The notes: generated by a model from the sequence alone, not told the origin. A DNA stretch of 64,000 nt from Dendrocalamus latiflorus (GCA_017311315.1 CM029644.1:29717606-29781605), one strand, 5' to 3'; positions 36,466 to 47,670 are shown, counted from the stretch's first letter. Program-made: numbers and translations.

Positions 36466-36684
36466 TCATGTATCCATGTTTGGACCCGGGGAGTTCTTCC
36501 TGATCCCCATGTATCTGTTCCAACTTTTTTCTTGGTGAGTGGAATGTATTTGTTGTGTTGATAGCATTGATTTGAAAAACAATTGACATATGTGAGCCTC
36601 TGTTCTGGGCTGCCCCTCCGCTGCACGGGCCACGGCCCAAACGGCCGTGCGTTCGAGCCGGTAGACCATAGACGGATAAATTTG

Positions 36685-36895
36685 GCATATTTTTTTCTTC
36701 AAATTTTGGTTTTTCTATAGTAATTAGACTTCAAATGAAATATCTTTTTAAGATTGAGTCTACTAGTTAATTATAGTATATACTATACCAATTTCATTTA
36801 TATTGGTAAAAACTACACGTAAATTTATATTACTCTATAATCTCTCGTACAAACAATCTAAAAATCACAAACAACAGCCAAAATATAGCAGTCTC
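36685..36895. repeat. MITE-like repeat, family B
   Basis: Shares with 45084-45327 and 47756-47998 the order CTATAGTAATTAG, TTTTTAAGATTGAGTCTACT, TTCATTTATATTGG and TTACTCTATAATCT. This copy is diverged and its ends are unclear. Confidence 0.55.
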
Positions 36896-36978
36896 GGCAA
36901 AAAGAAAACAACCCCAAAGCCAGCGCTTTTCACAGCCTCGTCACCGCCGCGCAGATCTTCTTATTCCCCGCGCCTACG

Positions 36979-36987
36979 AAAATATCT
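36979..36987 (+). promoter_or_regulatory. Evening element
   Basis: AAAATATCT, the consensus evening element bound by CCA1/LHY-type clock MYB factors, lies about 1.24 kb upstream of the COR27-like start codon. A second copy is at 37372. Function is inference from the motif and the gene family. Confidence 0.5.
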
Positions 36988-37371
36988 CGCGCGCTCTTCT
37001 GCCCCGATCTTCTGTCTCTGACCTAAGCCAGCTCCATTCTGCTTGGGATGACTAGTGAGCCCCCACTTCATTGGCGCGTGAAAGTTGACTCGGACAGATG
37101 GTACTTCTTCTATAGAAAAACGGAGTGAATAGAAATGTAGCTTTGGCCGTTGTAACTGTACGATAAACATTTGCTGTTCCACCTAAACAGGTGAAAAACA
37201 AGGTTGATTAGTCAGCCAATCTTCAGTAACACTATCAAGACGTGCAACGGCTACCTGTCTAACCTAATTGTCGACAAATATCATCCTCAAACACTATACA
37301 ATTACATGGTTTCTTTTTTCTTTTTACTACAACAGCTTCCTGGTGCTACGAAATGCAACACCATGGTCTGG

Positions 37372-37380
37372 AAAATATCT
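37372..37380 (+). promoter_or_regulatory. Evening element
   Basis: A second exact AAAATATCT, about 845 bp upstream of the COR27-like start codon, in the same orientation and followed by CGC as in the first copy. Confidence 0.5.
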
Positions 37381-37523
37381 CGCAAAAACCAACCAGTTTG
37401 ACGTGATCATCGAATCAGAAAGAGAAGAATAAGCATGAAGCTGCCACGAGCTCGGAGTGCAGGGAGAATCCCACCTGCCGCACGCTAGGTCCAAGCTGTT
37501 TGCGCAAATAATATTGTAAACAC

Positions 37524-37605
37524 TTTTTTAAAATTTAATTATATATCTTTTTATGCACTTTTTTAAAATTTAATTATATATATTTTTATATAAATTTAGT
37601 TTTCT
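37524..37605. repeat. Tandem AT-rich duplication
   Basis: CACTTTTTTAAAATTTAATT occurs twice in tandem in the region upstream of the COR27-like gene. Copies are nearly identical. Confidence 0.7.
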
Positions 37606-37926
37606 TATTAAACTTGGTAAGTATCTACGAACTCCCTAGCTTGGCAAGGCGTCAGCCAGATTAATTAATATTAACTATGCTTAATTAGCGATTATCATGC
37701 GACATAATGCTTAATTAATACTAATCATGATTAACCTAATCACCGATTCGCGATTGCTCGATAGAGTTTTGCCTAGCGCGGAAGACAATAAGTGTCGTTT
37801 ATCGCAGCTGCTGAGCTTAAAAGAAAATTAGATTTAAAAAACAATATTAGAGAACCGGATTTTTTTAATAAAAAAAAACAGCTACCGTGCTATTTGTCGC
37901 CAGGCCGAGACCGGAAGGCTCGAGGC

Positions 37927-37932
37927 CACGTG
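37927..37932. promoter_or_regulatory. G-box
   Basis: CACGTG in the context GCCACGTGGA, about 297 bp upstream of the COR27-like start codon. G-boxes bind bZIP and bHLH light-signalling factors such as HY5 and PIFs. The gene assignment is inferred from position. Confidence 0.5.
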
Positions 37933-38223
37933 GAAAAGCGACGCCACGGCGGATAATAAAAAGCGCCCCATCCTTTTCCCGTTTCCGTCCACGGATGGTC
38001 GGAAGAGACGCGAGGCGAGGCGAGGCGAGGCTGGCCGCGACCGCGACGCACACCATTCCAGCGACGGACGAAGACGAGCTAGGGTTTGCGAAATTTTCTC
38101 TCTCTCCTCTGGGTGCAGCCTTGTTCTCGTTGTACTTGTATTGTGCTCTGTTTGTTTGTACGGATGCTGAATTGGTGTGGTGGTGGAGCATTTTTGCAGG
38201 TGGATTGTTCTCCGGGGGAAGGG

Positions 38224-39426
38224 ATGGAGATGATGGAGGAGGCGACGGCCGATCTGCGGGAGCCTGTGCGTTTGCCGGTAACCTTTTTTCCTTGCCTGTT
38301 TCCAGCGGATTTGTTTGGTTGTAGTGTAGGCCTGATGCGGATTTTGGTGATTCTAGCTGTTAATTTTGGCGATGTGCGTGAGCTAGCTAGGCGTGCCGAA
38401 AGTAGAACAAAATTTTGGATTCGAGCTAAAAGGAGTGCTGTTGGAGCTGCTACCTTGAACGCTAGGTTTGTCAAGTCCGCTTTTGTTAGTATACTCTGCG
38501 AAGAAACTGAAAAGAAGAATGGGGAAGGTAACATAGAATTTGAGAAGAGAAATGGATGAGTAGAAATAAGGACTTGTCTATTGTAGAACATATAGTCTCT
38601 TGAGAAAACTATAGAACTTATAAATTTTCAAGAGGATGTAATTAAGGGCCAGTTAATTGTTGGATTGTCTAGTTTTGCATGGAAGAGAGGAAGAGATGCA
38701 AAGTTGCCCCCAATGTATCAACTGTATCCCTCGTGTTAAAATGTGATGCTTGAGAACTCAGTTGCTTACAGTTCCGTTGGACAATGTATTATGCAACTTG
38801 AATCATAGCAAATCTTTTGGTGTGAACTGTCCACTGGAGGTAGAAATCCCAATTCTTGTCTTGTACTTGAGAGTAGAGTCCATGATGTATGAACATGGTA
38901 ATACTATGCTTAAGCTGTTTTGGCCAATTAGTTGTGCAACTGGGTCACTCAAATTGCATTGTTCTCATGGAACACGGCATATGTAGCTTGATATTCCAGT
39001 TGATTGTTTGTAAGAGTTGGGACTTTGGAAGGGAACTAGAAAATTTTCATTTGGGGCCAATTAAGCATGTTCCCATGAAGTATTTATTTGTTTACCTTTT
39101 GTATCTTGAATCCAACCTTGTGAAAAGCACTAATATAATAAAAACGGTATTATAACTAAGCCTGGATGCAAGTTGTTAGCTCTAAACCTTATTGGATCTT
39201 TATTACGCCTCCACTAGGGATGTAATTAATGCATAACATGAAATAAAAGTTTGAAGGAGAAAAGGAGCAGAGGAATGATGCCATGCGCTTCTCATAATTA
39301 TCTGAAATGACCAACCATGAGTCCATGGGGTCCCTTTTGCAGAATTGTTTCTTCCCCTGGAACCAATTGGCCGTATAATGTAATCATGATCTCATGAAAA
39401 TTTTGCATTACTCAGAAAAACCTTTA

Positions 39427-39498
<72 letters not shown>

Positions 39499-41471
39499 CC
39501 TTTCTTGGGTTATATGTTTTACTACTGTTATCATCTTGTTGATGTGTTTTTCACTGTCCTAGATCCTCCTGAATCTATACCAAACTGCCTAGTCATACCA
39601 ATACTACAATAGCTGAGCAGTTTGCCTAATTGCCTACTGTGTTGTTCTTCAGTCATATCAAGATTGTAGACTGGTATTTGAACTTTGTATCAGATCATTT
39701 TTATGGAGGTCCTATCATGAAGTTTTTTCTTTCATCTGGTAGGACGTTCTTGTGGCATGCTCATCTGTTGGATGGACAGATCAAAAGCACATGCTCTATC
39801 TTAGCTTATTGGAAGAATCTTTTGTAAGCCAATTACATGATGGTGAAATTAGCTTCAAGGGACTCTTCAATCACTCTCCAAGAGCTTCTAGACCTAAACA
39901 ATCATCAAAGAGAAGTGTTAAAAACACAGAAGCCAATCAGGTATATGCAAAGGCCACCTGCCCTCATTCCTTGACACAAAAAAAAACGAAAAATACAGTT
40001 GTAAGTTGTAACATATCAAATTGCTCTCTTGTTTTTGAACCATGTGGCAGGGATATCTAGGGGTAGTTGAGGTTGACAGAGCGAAGCCCTGGATAAAGGT
40101 TGAGCAGATCAGATCACCTTCTTGTGAAAATCAGGCAGATGGAAAAGTCCAATCTATGGATGATAATGCATCAGCCACCGAGTCACAAGAGGCCAGCTCC
40201 TATGCAAGAGTAACGAGCTCTGGACAATCTTCTACATGCCATTTTGGCAAGCACAAACATTCCCCTTCTAGGAGTGCAGGTAGATTGTATCCGCAAGATA
40301 TCAGTGCATATCACTATAGTATCTTTTTTTCAAAAAGAGCAGAAAAAAGGGAAAATTTTGTTCCTGCAACTCAAAATATATGCAATATCATTTCTACCAT
40401 CGAAAATCTGCTCATTTCGTTTTTTGCCATCCTTCCTTCCATGCATATTTCATTTTTGCCACTCCGTCCAATTTCCCAACACGTGTCACCTGCCGTGCAT
40501 GGTCAAAGTTTGTTGATTTGATGGAAAATTAGACAGAGTGGCAAAAACAAAATACGCATGGACGGAAGGATGGAAAAAACAAAATGAGCAGATTTTCGAT
40601 GCTAGAAACGATATTGCACATATTTTGAATCGTAGGAACAAAAATTTCCCCCGAAAAAATGTCAAAATTTTGATTGTCTAAAGTAAAATTTTCACAGCAA
40701 CCACCAGTTTACTAAATTCCGTGTTTTACTGAAAAGAAATGTCTCGTCAGCCTGACTCAGATTCATTACAAGAATGAAACCAGGCAAGTTACTTAATTGA
40801 ATATGCAACTATTGTCTTGAGGAAAAGGCATAATCTTACTTGAAAGATACCAATGTATTATATATAGTCAAATCAAAATGCACATAAACTGTGTATAAGA
40901 AGTCTCGATTTGTTGTTTGCTTCGACTTACATTGTAGTGTGCCTTGGGATGATGTTATTGGTCGCAGCATTGTATATTTTGGCTTTCACTGTAGCTTACT
41001 TGGTACTAGATTATGAATATTTGAAGTTAGTCAATTTTCATTTACTTGAGTGACGTGGCCAGATTTTTACAAGAGAACTACTTGTGCATTTCCTCAGAGG
41101 GGTCGGATCAGAACTTCGTTGATGAGGAGGCCAAAGAAAAAGGAGAATCAAGAAGACGATGCAGCAAAAAGCGACTGAAGTCTGCTGACAGTATGATGGA
41201 TGATCAAGTAACAGAGAGATCTGCCTTCACCTTTTAATTGTGTTCTATTGCTGTTCAATGTTCGTCTTTCTACGAACATATTCTAACTTCTTCCCATCAC
41301 ATGGTTTTGTAGGTGGTTCCATCCGTGAAGGCAGAACTACAGCAAGTTGGCTGCCTTAATGCAAGGGAAAAAGGTTCAGATGACCGTGATGGCGCATCGG
41401 GGGTGGATGTTGGATTACTGGATGCAGAACCTGGGTCATCCTCGCGCAAAGGTCATGAACCAAAAGAATGA
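38224..41471 (+). CDS. COLD-REGULATED 27/28-like protein
   Basis: Five exons join in frame to 249 aa: 38224-38277, 39743-39940, 40051-40279, 41098-41207, 41313-41471. The key segment is GWTDQKHMLYLSLLEESFVS (28-47), which resembles the WTDE/K-H..YL..LE.SFV signature of COR27/COR28, small nuclear regulators of the clock, light and cold responses. A later SDQNFVDEEAKEKGE block followed by basic CSKKRLK also fits that family, and the length is close to that of COR27. The rest is Ser-rich and disordered. Intron 1 holds a long ATT microsatellite; intron 3 holds a hairpin MITE. Evening elements and a G-box lie upstream. An upstream ATG at 37998 precedes the chosen start. The family call rests on short motifs, so it is moderate. 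Confidence 0.65.
39426..39496. repeat. ATT microsatellite
   Basis: About 23 uninterrupted ATT units in intron 1 of the COR27-like gene. The poly-Tyr reading frame across it is an artefact. Confidence 0.95.
40349..40650. mobile_element. Palindromic MULE-type MITE in intron 3 of the COR27-like gene
   Basis: The 302-bp element begins GGGAAAATTTTGTTCCTGC and ends with its near inverted copy. The two arms match along almost the whole length, so the RNA could fold into a long hairpin. The 9-bp flanks CAGAAAAAA and CCGAAAAAA match at 8 of 9 positions, as expected for a Mutator-type target duplication. A sister copy lies at 41836. Confidence 0.75.
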
Positions 41472-41835
41472 TTCGCGTCCATGGAGTTCTCTTTGGGGCT
41501 GACTAACGCGCTCACCCAGTATAATCGCCATGAGCTCTAGAATAGAGATTAGACTGTAACACTCTTAAGTAGTGCAAGTTTGTAAGGCCATCAGATTTAA
41601 ATAGCGCGAGTTTGTAAGACGTAGTAGTTTCTGCAGACTATAGCCTTTCCAACTCTGGATGATTTGTTTGTTTGATGTACCCCCTAAGCATGTCATGGAT
41701 GCCAGCTAGTTGAGCGGAAGACTAAGGTCTCGTTCCAAGTGGCTATGACTTCTGTCTTTTAAAAATTAAAAGCTATTTAAAAAACAACACGTGATTTTTT
41801 TTTCTCTTTTTTCTTTTCATTTGTATTATTCGTGG

Positions 41836-42135
41836 GGGAAATTTTTGTTAATGTCACTCAAAATATGTGCAATATCATTTCGGCCATCAAAAATATGCTA
41901 TTTCGTTTTTGCCATCCTTCTATCCATACACATTTCGATTTTACCACTACATCTAATTTTTCAACATGTGTCACCTACCGTGTATAGTCAAAGTTTGTTG
42001 ATTTGATGGGAAATTGGACAGAGTGATAAAAATAAAATATGCACGGACGCAAGGATGGTAGAAATGAAATGAAGAGATTTTCAAAGGCAGAAATGATATT
42101 GCACATATTTTGAGTGGCAGGAATAAAATTTTCCC
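41836..42135. mobile_element. Palindromic MULE-type MITE downstream of the COR27-like gene
   Basis: 300-bp sister of the element at 40349, with the same arms (CTCAAAATATGTGCAATATC, GCCATCCTTC). It is flanked by a perfect 9-bp duplication TATTCGTGG (41827-41835 and 42136-42144). It lies 365 bp beyond the stop codon. Confidence 0.85.
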
Positions 42136-42304
42136 TATTCGTGGAGATAAAACGATATTTTTTAGTTGAATACCTTAAAAAACTAACAACCAATATAGTG
42201 TTATTTTGGCTTATTTCAGTCAAAAGGCACAAACACCTTAAAACAGACCTAAAGTTGTGCCAGCGTCAGTCCGACTAGCAGGTGGTTTTGCTTGCCCTGT
42301 ACTA

Positions 42305-42560
42305 CTCCATCCGTTCTTTTTTATTTGACGTTTTTGAATTTTTACATTCTTCATAGATGCAACTTTGGTCACTACTTTTCATAACTTTATATTAAGGTAT
42401 ATGGATAAAAATTGTAATATTATGAAAGTATTTTTAAGGATAAATCTAATAATATAATTTTTTTAGCTAATTTAGATAGTTTTAAATCTATTTATGTTTA
42501 AATTTTAGAAAGTTTGACGGTATAAATTCTAAAAAATTAAATAAAAGAGAGCGGACGGAG
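42305..42560. mobile_element. Stowaway MITE
   Basis: Ends CTCCATCCGTTCTTTTTTAT and its inverted counterpart (AGAGAGCGGACGGAG) are flanked by TA on both sides (42303-42304, 42561-42562). This is the standard Tc1/mariner-derived Stowaway arrangement of grasses. It has no coding capacity. Confidence 0.9.
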
Positions 42561-43153
42561 TACTTGCTAGAGCGTCTGATACGATCTCTTGCCTTGTCTT
42601 TGTATTTCATGATGTGAAATGGAATGCTCGTGAACTCAATTCGGTAAATCTGCATAGCACACTTTTGTAGTGCAACAGATCTCTACTACTTAAAAGTTTA
42701 AGTTGGTGGTAGTAGGTTCATTCTTCTTTCCTCTTTCTACAGCCGTCTGATCTGAACAATGAGATCTTCACCATCTGTCTCGCGCTCCTCCCCTCCCCTC
42801 TCTCTTTGGCGATCAACTGCCCCTCTCCACTTCTAGCATCAGTTACAGTATCAGTTACGATCTCCCACCCCTCTTCATCTCTTGACTGCGCCTGGGCATT
42901 GCACCCCACGATTCCCTGACCTCGGCGGCAGTTTCTCGAGCTCCAGAGGCGCGCGTTGTGGCGGTGCCTGAGGCGGGCTGGTGCACTATAGACCAGCACC
43001 GCCTTTCCACCACTACCACCACCTCCTCCTCTGGCGGCGGGTCTTCTAGACTCCTCTTATCTCCCTTCACTCCCTGTGCGTGCCACAGACCACCTCCACC
43101 ACCATGGTATCCTCCTCCTCAGGCGGTAGCGACAGGAACCCGAACACACCACC
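42561..43153. other. 5' flank of the chimeric Dim1/EF-hand fragment
   Basis: CT-rich from about 42715 and GC-rich from 42900. It could be the captured 5' UTR of the dimethylase gene. No separate gene is seen. Confidence 0.35.
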
Positions 43154-43440
43154 ATGGAGGGCGGCAAGATCCAGAAGAAGCGGCATGGAGGAGGCGGCGC
43201 GCGGCTGTGGGGCGTGATCCAGTTCGAGAACTCCAAGGGTCAATACATCCTACGAAACTCAAAGCTGGTGGACTCCATCGTCACCAAGGCTGGTCTAAAA
43301 CCCACCGACACCATCCTCGAGATAGGGCCCGACATGGGGAACCTCACCAAGCGGCTGCTTGAGGTCGGTGTTAAGGCCATCAAACTCGACCCACGCATGG
43401 TGCTTGAGCTCAGCCGCCGCTTCCAGGGGCACCCCCTCTC
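43154..43440 (+). pseudogene. Fragment of 18S rRNA dimethylase (Dim1/KsgA-type), N-terminal part
   Basis: About 95 codons start MEGGKIQKKRHGGG and match the N-terminus of the eukaryotic Dim1 rRNA adenine dimethyltransferase: SKGQYILRNSKLVDSIV, GLKPTDTILEIGP, GNLTKRLLEVGVKAI and LDPRMVLELSRRFQGHPLSS. Homology stops at PLSS; the rest of the catalytic domain is missing. SAM-binding motif I reads GPDMGN where the family has GPGTGN, and codons before LDPRM appear lost, removing the usual acidic residue. It cannot encode an active enzyme. A shifted EF-hand exon follows, giving a chimera. Confidence 0.85.
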
Positions 43441-43571
43441 CAGTGGTCGTATATGGTAGTCGTAGGCAGTGGTCGTAGTTCGTGGTAGTAGCCGCACACG
43501 GGAACTTTTTTAAAATCTTTATCAAACTGAAAAAATAACTGATTTTTAACGCTGTTTCTGGCCTGTTACAG

Positions 43572-43636
43572 GTGACGGTGAGATAGATCTCGATGAGTTT
43601 ACTAGGATGATGAGAAGAACCAGCTATGGTTACTAG
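43572..43636 (+). pseudogene. Terminal exon of an EF-hand (calmodulin/centrin-like) gene
   Basis: After an intron-like acceptor (CTGTTACAG) the frame reads GDGEIDLDEFTRMMRRTSYG, one more Tyr and a stop. This is the second half of an EF-hand loop plus its exit helix, typical of a calmodulin-like or centrin C-terminus. The upstream EF-hands are absent. The small EF-hand genes at 53959 and 56118 have different C-termini, so it does not come from them. Confidence 0.65.
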
Positions 43637-45083
43637 GTAGATGTTATCTGGGAGTCTCTGGTCTTGTGTAGTCGTTTTATAACCACCCCGCGTATGCCTA
43701 ATGTATTCACTGCTGTAGTTACTCTGAACAGTTCTGTTGTACTCTGTGTACTTAAGTATGGTAACATATTTATGCACCTGTGTTATTCGACTGTACTATC
43801 CTCTATCCTGTGATTGCAAATATGAGGTGTTCTGCCTAGTCAAATGGTCCAGGTTTGCCATAGCATCGCCGCACTAACCAGTTGGTATGGACCTGAAATT
43901 TAGCTGTTATTGTCCTGTGAAGTGAGTTCCTGAAATTTGGTTTGATAATACAGAATGGTGCATGTATGGTCATAGTGGCCCATAGAACAATAATGGCGTC
44001 ATCAGTTTCAGCAAAGAACAATAATGGTGTCATCAGTTTCAGCAATGTCCAGTACGGCAGTGTCTGCAGGTATTTGCTTAGCCGGTAGTTCCTTTCTGGC
44101 AACCAACACCAACCAGCTAATCCAGTCAGCTGGTGTACTCTTGGTCGCCTACCGCTACGCATTCATGCCAGGCGGCGAGGATCATGGTTCGCCATCCCTC
44201 GAGGCGGCGACCCGCCGCTACCTCCGAACGGCAAGCCGCCGCCTCACATGCTACCCGTTGTCCTCGCCGCCGTCGCCGCAGCAGGCTGCCCTGCTGATGC
44301 CAACTTCCCTACTATAGAATGTCCACAAATGCAAGGCCCAATCCTCATTTCGTCATCCTGTGCCGGGAGCCCGGGACCACGAGCATTTCTGAAAGATAGA
44401 TAGATACTACCAGAGTCTGAAGAAGGTCGAATACATACACCTCGAGCGAACGGACGATGGTACAGTCTCCATCCTGCTGCTCTCTCTTTCTGCCACTCTA
44501 CTCAATTATTATGAATTACAGTAGTGGTACTACCCTTCTACGATCATGGCGCTGCGCCATTCTGCTGCTTCCAGATTCTGAAGAGGCCAGTCTACTCAAT
44601 TATGAATCGGTGGTACACGGGGTGACTAGCGCGGCTGCAGCGCCGCCGGGGCACGGGCCGCGCGTGCCCTCACCGCTCGCCTGGATCGCAGCACGCGGAC
44701 CGTGCCGAGACCATCCATCCGCGCCGCGCGCTCCTCCCCGGGCCGTGCCAGTTCCACGTCCCCACGTCGCCGTTGCCGCAGGATTAGGTTCAGTCCATTC
44801 CGGCTTTTTTTTAATGGTTTTTACTTTTTTTTTGCTATTGATTAAAATTACACCGTAATGACTATTAATTTTTCTAAATAAATCGAATAAAGAAAAATAA
44901 GAAAGTTTTTTATTTCTCTACAAACAATACAAACAAAAAGAAAAGGAAAAAAAGCCAACGTGTCCATTCGGCTTCAGGGCTTGTTTGGTCCGTCTCGTTG
45001 CGTTGACAGGCACCACGATTGGGAGAGGGGGGCTCTATTCTGTAAGGGCCAAAAACAATTAAACATGTTCATTGGATCATATT
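43637..45083. other. Intergenic, including GC-rich stretches
   Basis: A tandem duplication of about 31 bp (AACAATAATGGYGTCATCAG...) sits at about 43987-44047. GC-rich stretches at 44165-44320 and 44620-44790 open short frames with no recognisable product. They may be further captured gene fragments, but I cannot identify them. Confidence 0.35.
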
Positions 45084-45327
45084 GGACCTGTTCTTTCCGG
45101 CTTCTAAAAATTATTTTTCGATTTTTCTATAATAACTAGCTTTTAAATAGAGTATTTTTTCAAGATAGAGTCTACTAATTATTTATAGTACATACTTTAC
45201 TGATTTTATTTATATTGGCAAAAACTGCACGTGAGTTTCTGTTACTCTGTAATCTTTCGTACAAACAGTCCAAATGCCATAAGCCGCAGCCAAAAACCAC
45301 AAATCACAGCTAAAAAGAACATGCCCC
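45084..45327. mobile_element. MITE-like repeat, family B
   Basis: Left end GGACCTGTTCTTT and right end (reverse complement GGGCATGTTCTTTTTAGC) are inverted. The interior matches the copy at 47756 (CAAGATAGAGTCTACTA, TTCTGTTACTCTGTAATC). Target duplication not resolved. Confidence 0.65.
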
Positions 45328-45843
45328 AATGACAGTGTCTGTATCCACGCCTGCCACGTCTGCCGGATGAAACACGTACAAGTACAGTTTACCAGAAAAC
45401 TTAGGATCATTTGGAGTTACGAGAACGAGAGGAAAAAGAATTACAAGAATTGTTCTGTTTTCTTTGAAAATCCTGTGTGCCCCAGGCACCCAGCTGAGTT
45501 TTTTCGACGAGGAGCTGCGCAATCTAATGTAACTCAGCACTCGCAGTGGATTCTACTAATGTCCCTGCGACTATTTTAATCTCATTATCAGATCCTCTAG
45601 TTCCGTCGCAGTGGATTCTACTGCCATAATCTGATTTTTTGTACCGACCATTCCGCATCTATCCTGAAGTGTAATGATCATAATAGTTTCTGAAGCTTCT
45701 ACGAGTATACTACTACGCATACGGTCTGAATCCTGATACAGCGCGTCGTGGGTACGCCTTGCGTAGCCGGAGCATTTTTTTATGCGATGGAGGTGTGCTT
45801 GCGTGTACAAGTGTCATCTCCCAAAGTCCAACGCCTCGAGAAG

Positions 45844-46125
45844 TTCTATTGTGCGCCGGTAATACAAAGCCGATTGTGTCACAAGCCAATCGGACGTTGA
45901 CACGTGATGTGTTAAAAATTAAAAATTATTTTTACTGTTTTGCACTGTAGCAGATCTATAATTTTTTGCTGTTTTGCTACAGTAGCAAATAGTAAAAAAT
46001 AATTTTTTTATTGATTTGCTACCGTGCAAAACAGTAAAAAAGTAATTTTAAATTTCTTACACGCCACGTGTCGACGTCCGGTTGCCTGGTGACAATCAGC
46101 TTTGTATCACCGGGGCACAATAGAA
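45844..46125. mobile_element. Palindromic MITE, about 282 bp
   Basis: TTCTATTGTGCGCCGGTAAT at the left and (reverse complement) TTCTATTGTGCCCCGGTGAT at the right. Arms continue inward through ACAAAGC, the AATCGG/CCGGTT region, GTGTTAAAAATT / AATTTCTTACAC and GTTTTGCACTGTAGC / GCTACCGTGCAAAAC. The whole element could fold on itself. The target duplication is unclear. Confidence 0.7.
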
Positions 46126-46194
46126 TTTTTCCTTCCACCCACTCCAAATCGGCCCCACTTTAGGAAAATTAATTAGGTGATGCTTGTACGGTTT

Positions 46195-46455
46195 ACCATG
46201 GCCGCTCAGTAGGACTAAAATAAATTAACTTATGGTTAAAATTACACTGTAACTAGTTAAAATTATATTGTATCTGATAGTGGCTTATTTGATGTAACTA
46301 AATTTAAAAATAAAAAAAAATAGTTAGCTCATCACGGACAATGCAAACGAATACGAAAAAATGAACCGACAAAAAAGCTAAAAAAAACCAAAAAAAGATA
46401 AAATTTATGAATAGTAAAAAATAAGATAGAAGTCATAAACTCAAACCGAAATGAG
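46195..46455. mobile_element. MITE-like repeat, family A
   Basis: Shares GGACTAAAATAAATTAACT, AATTACACTGTAACT, GTGGCTTATTTG and GACAATGCAAACGAATACG with the copy at 47395. A-rich right half; weak inverted ends (GCTCAGTAGG / AACCGAAATGAGC). Confidence 0.6.
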
Positions 46456-46469
46456 CAGAACCATAAGTA

Positions 46470-46645
46470 GTGACTTCTCGCTTTTTGGCTATAGTAGTTA
46501 TTAAGTTTTTATAAATAATTAAATTTAAAAGGTTATATTATCATGTACAATACAAAAAAATAAGAAGAAAAAAAGCAAAAAAAGCTTAAAAGTAAAAAAA
46601 AAACAAAATTAAGAGGTCAGAAACTGAAACCATTTAGAGCGAAGC
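46470..46645. repeat. Short diverged copy of repeat family A
   Basis: Contains TTTTTGGCTATAGTAG, AATTAAATTTAAAAGG, AATACAAAAAAATAAG and an A-rich right part ending AGAAACTGAAACC. It abuts the Stowaway element on its right. Confidence 0.4.
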
Positions 46646-46649
46646 CTTA

Positions 46650-46855
46650 CTCCCTCAGTCTTGCGACCATATTCGACAGTGTATGTATAGGAACATAGTA
46701 TTTAAATAATATTTAATAGAATTAAATTATAGTTACTAGATAGATATGGTACTATTTTTTATTATAGATAAATGTGATACGATTTTATTAAATATTATTT
46801 AAATAATATACCTTCTAAGTATTTGTGTGTGACATATATTTTGAGACGGAGGGAG
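46650..46855. mobile_element. Stowaway MITE
   Basis: Ends CTCCCTCAGTCTTG and (reverse complement) CTCCCTCCGTCTC, flanked by TA on both sides (46648-46649, 46856-46857). 206 bp, AT-rich interior, arms partly palindromic. Confidence 0.88.
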
Positions 46856-46857
46856 TA

Positions 46858-47394
46858 ATTAATTAGTGGTTTACTTGCTACATACTCCTGGGTAGTAATT
46901 AATCTAGCCAATCACTTCTGTAGCTATCTCTGTCACATTTTCCATTCCACACCTAATGATTGGCGTTGTGATATCGACCCTTGCTATATGAATGGCTTAG
47001 TGTCTGATAAAGTCTTCCAGAAAATATTTGCGTCGACAAAGTTTTAAGTATGTTGACAAGTATGTTAATTTGTCAACATACTTGTTAAAATTAGTGGTCC
47101 TCGTGAACAAAAAATTACCGGCGGCTATTCCTGATTTTGAGATAATGTCTAAAAAGTCCTTTAACATAGAAATAGAAACTATGAGTCAAATCATGAGGTC
47201 CATGAGTAATATCAGAAGAATTTGCTATTTTAAGTACATTGATGTTTAAACTAAAAACCACATTACATTTTGATTTCAAACAAACAAAATCTACTTACAA
47301 AAAAAAACCAAATAATGCAAGAATCTTTCCATCCAAATGAACCAACAACATCACCCCAACCACCAAAATAATAGGCACGGTCAGAAGTGAAGTT
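46858..47394. other. Intergenic, nothing recognised
   Basis: AT-rich sequence between MITEs. A small inverted pair around AAGTATGTTGACAAGTATG (about 47045-47085) is the only structure noted. No gene seen. Confidence 0.35.
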
Positions 47395-47670
47395 AGGTAC
47401 CGCTCGGTTAGGCTAAAATAAACTAACTAATAATTGAAATTACACTGTAACTGACTGAAATTGCACTATATATGATGATGGCTTATTTGGCGTAACTAAA
47501 ATTTAAAAACTTTAAAAATAGAAAAACATATTAGCCCATCATAAACAATGCAAACGAATACGGGAAAAAGAATCGGAAAAAAACCTCAAAAAACCAGAAA
47601 AAGACGAAATTTAAGAATAGTGGAAAATAAGCCAAAAGCTATAAGCTCAAATCGAACTGAACGGGGCATC
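47395..47670. mobile_element. MITE-like repeat, family A
   Basis: Close relative of the copy at 46195 (GGCTAAAATAAACTAACT, AATTACACTGTAACTGACTG, ACAATGCAAACGAATACGGG, GACGAAATTTAAGAATAG). Weak inverted ends CCGCTCGGTTAG / AACTGAACGGGG. Confidence 0.6.

Noticed and set aside
37998..38220. Upstream frame before the COR27-like start as the true N-terminus
   Set aside because: It is in a different frame and does not join the conserved exons. It may be an upstream ORF in the leader, but that is unproven.
39394..39612. Poly-Tyr open frame
   Set aside because: Produced by the ATT microsatellite.
43154..43459. Functional rRNA dimethylase
   Set aside because: Only the N-terminal third is present, the SAM-binding motif is altered and homology ends abruptly.
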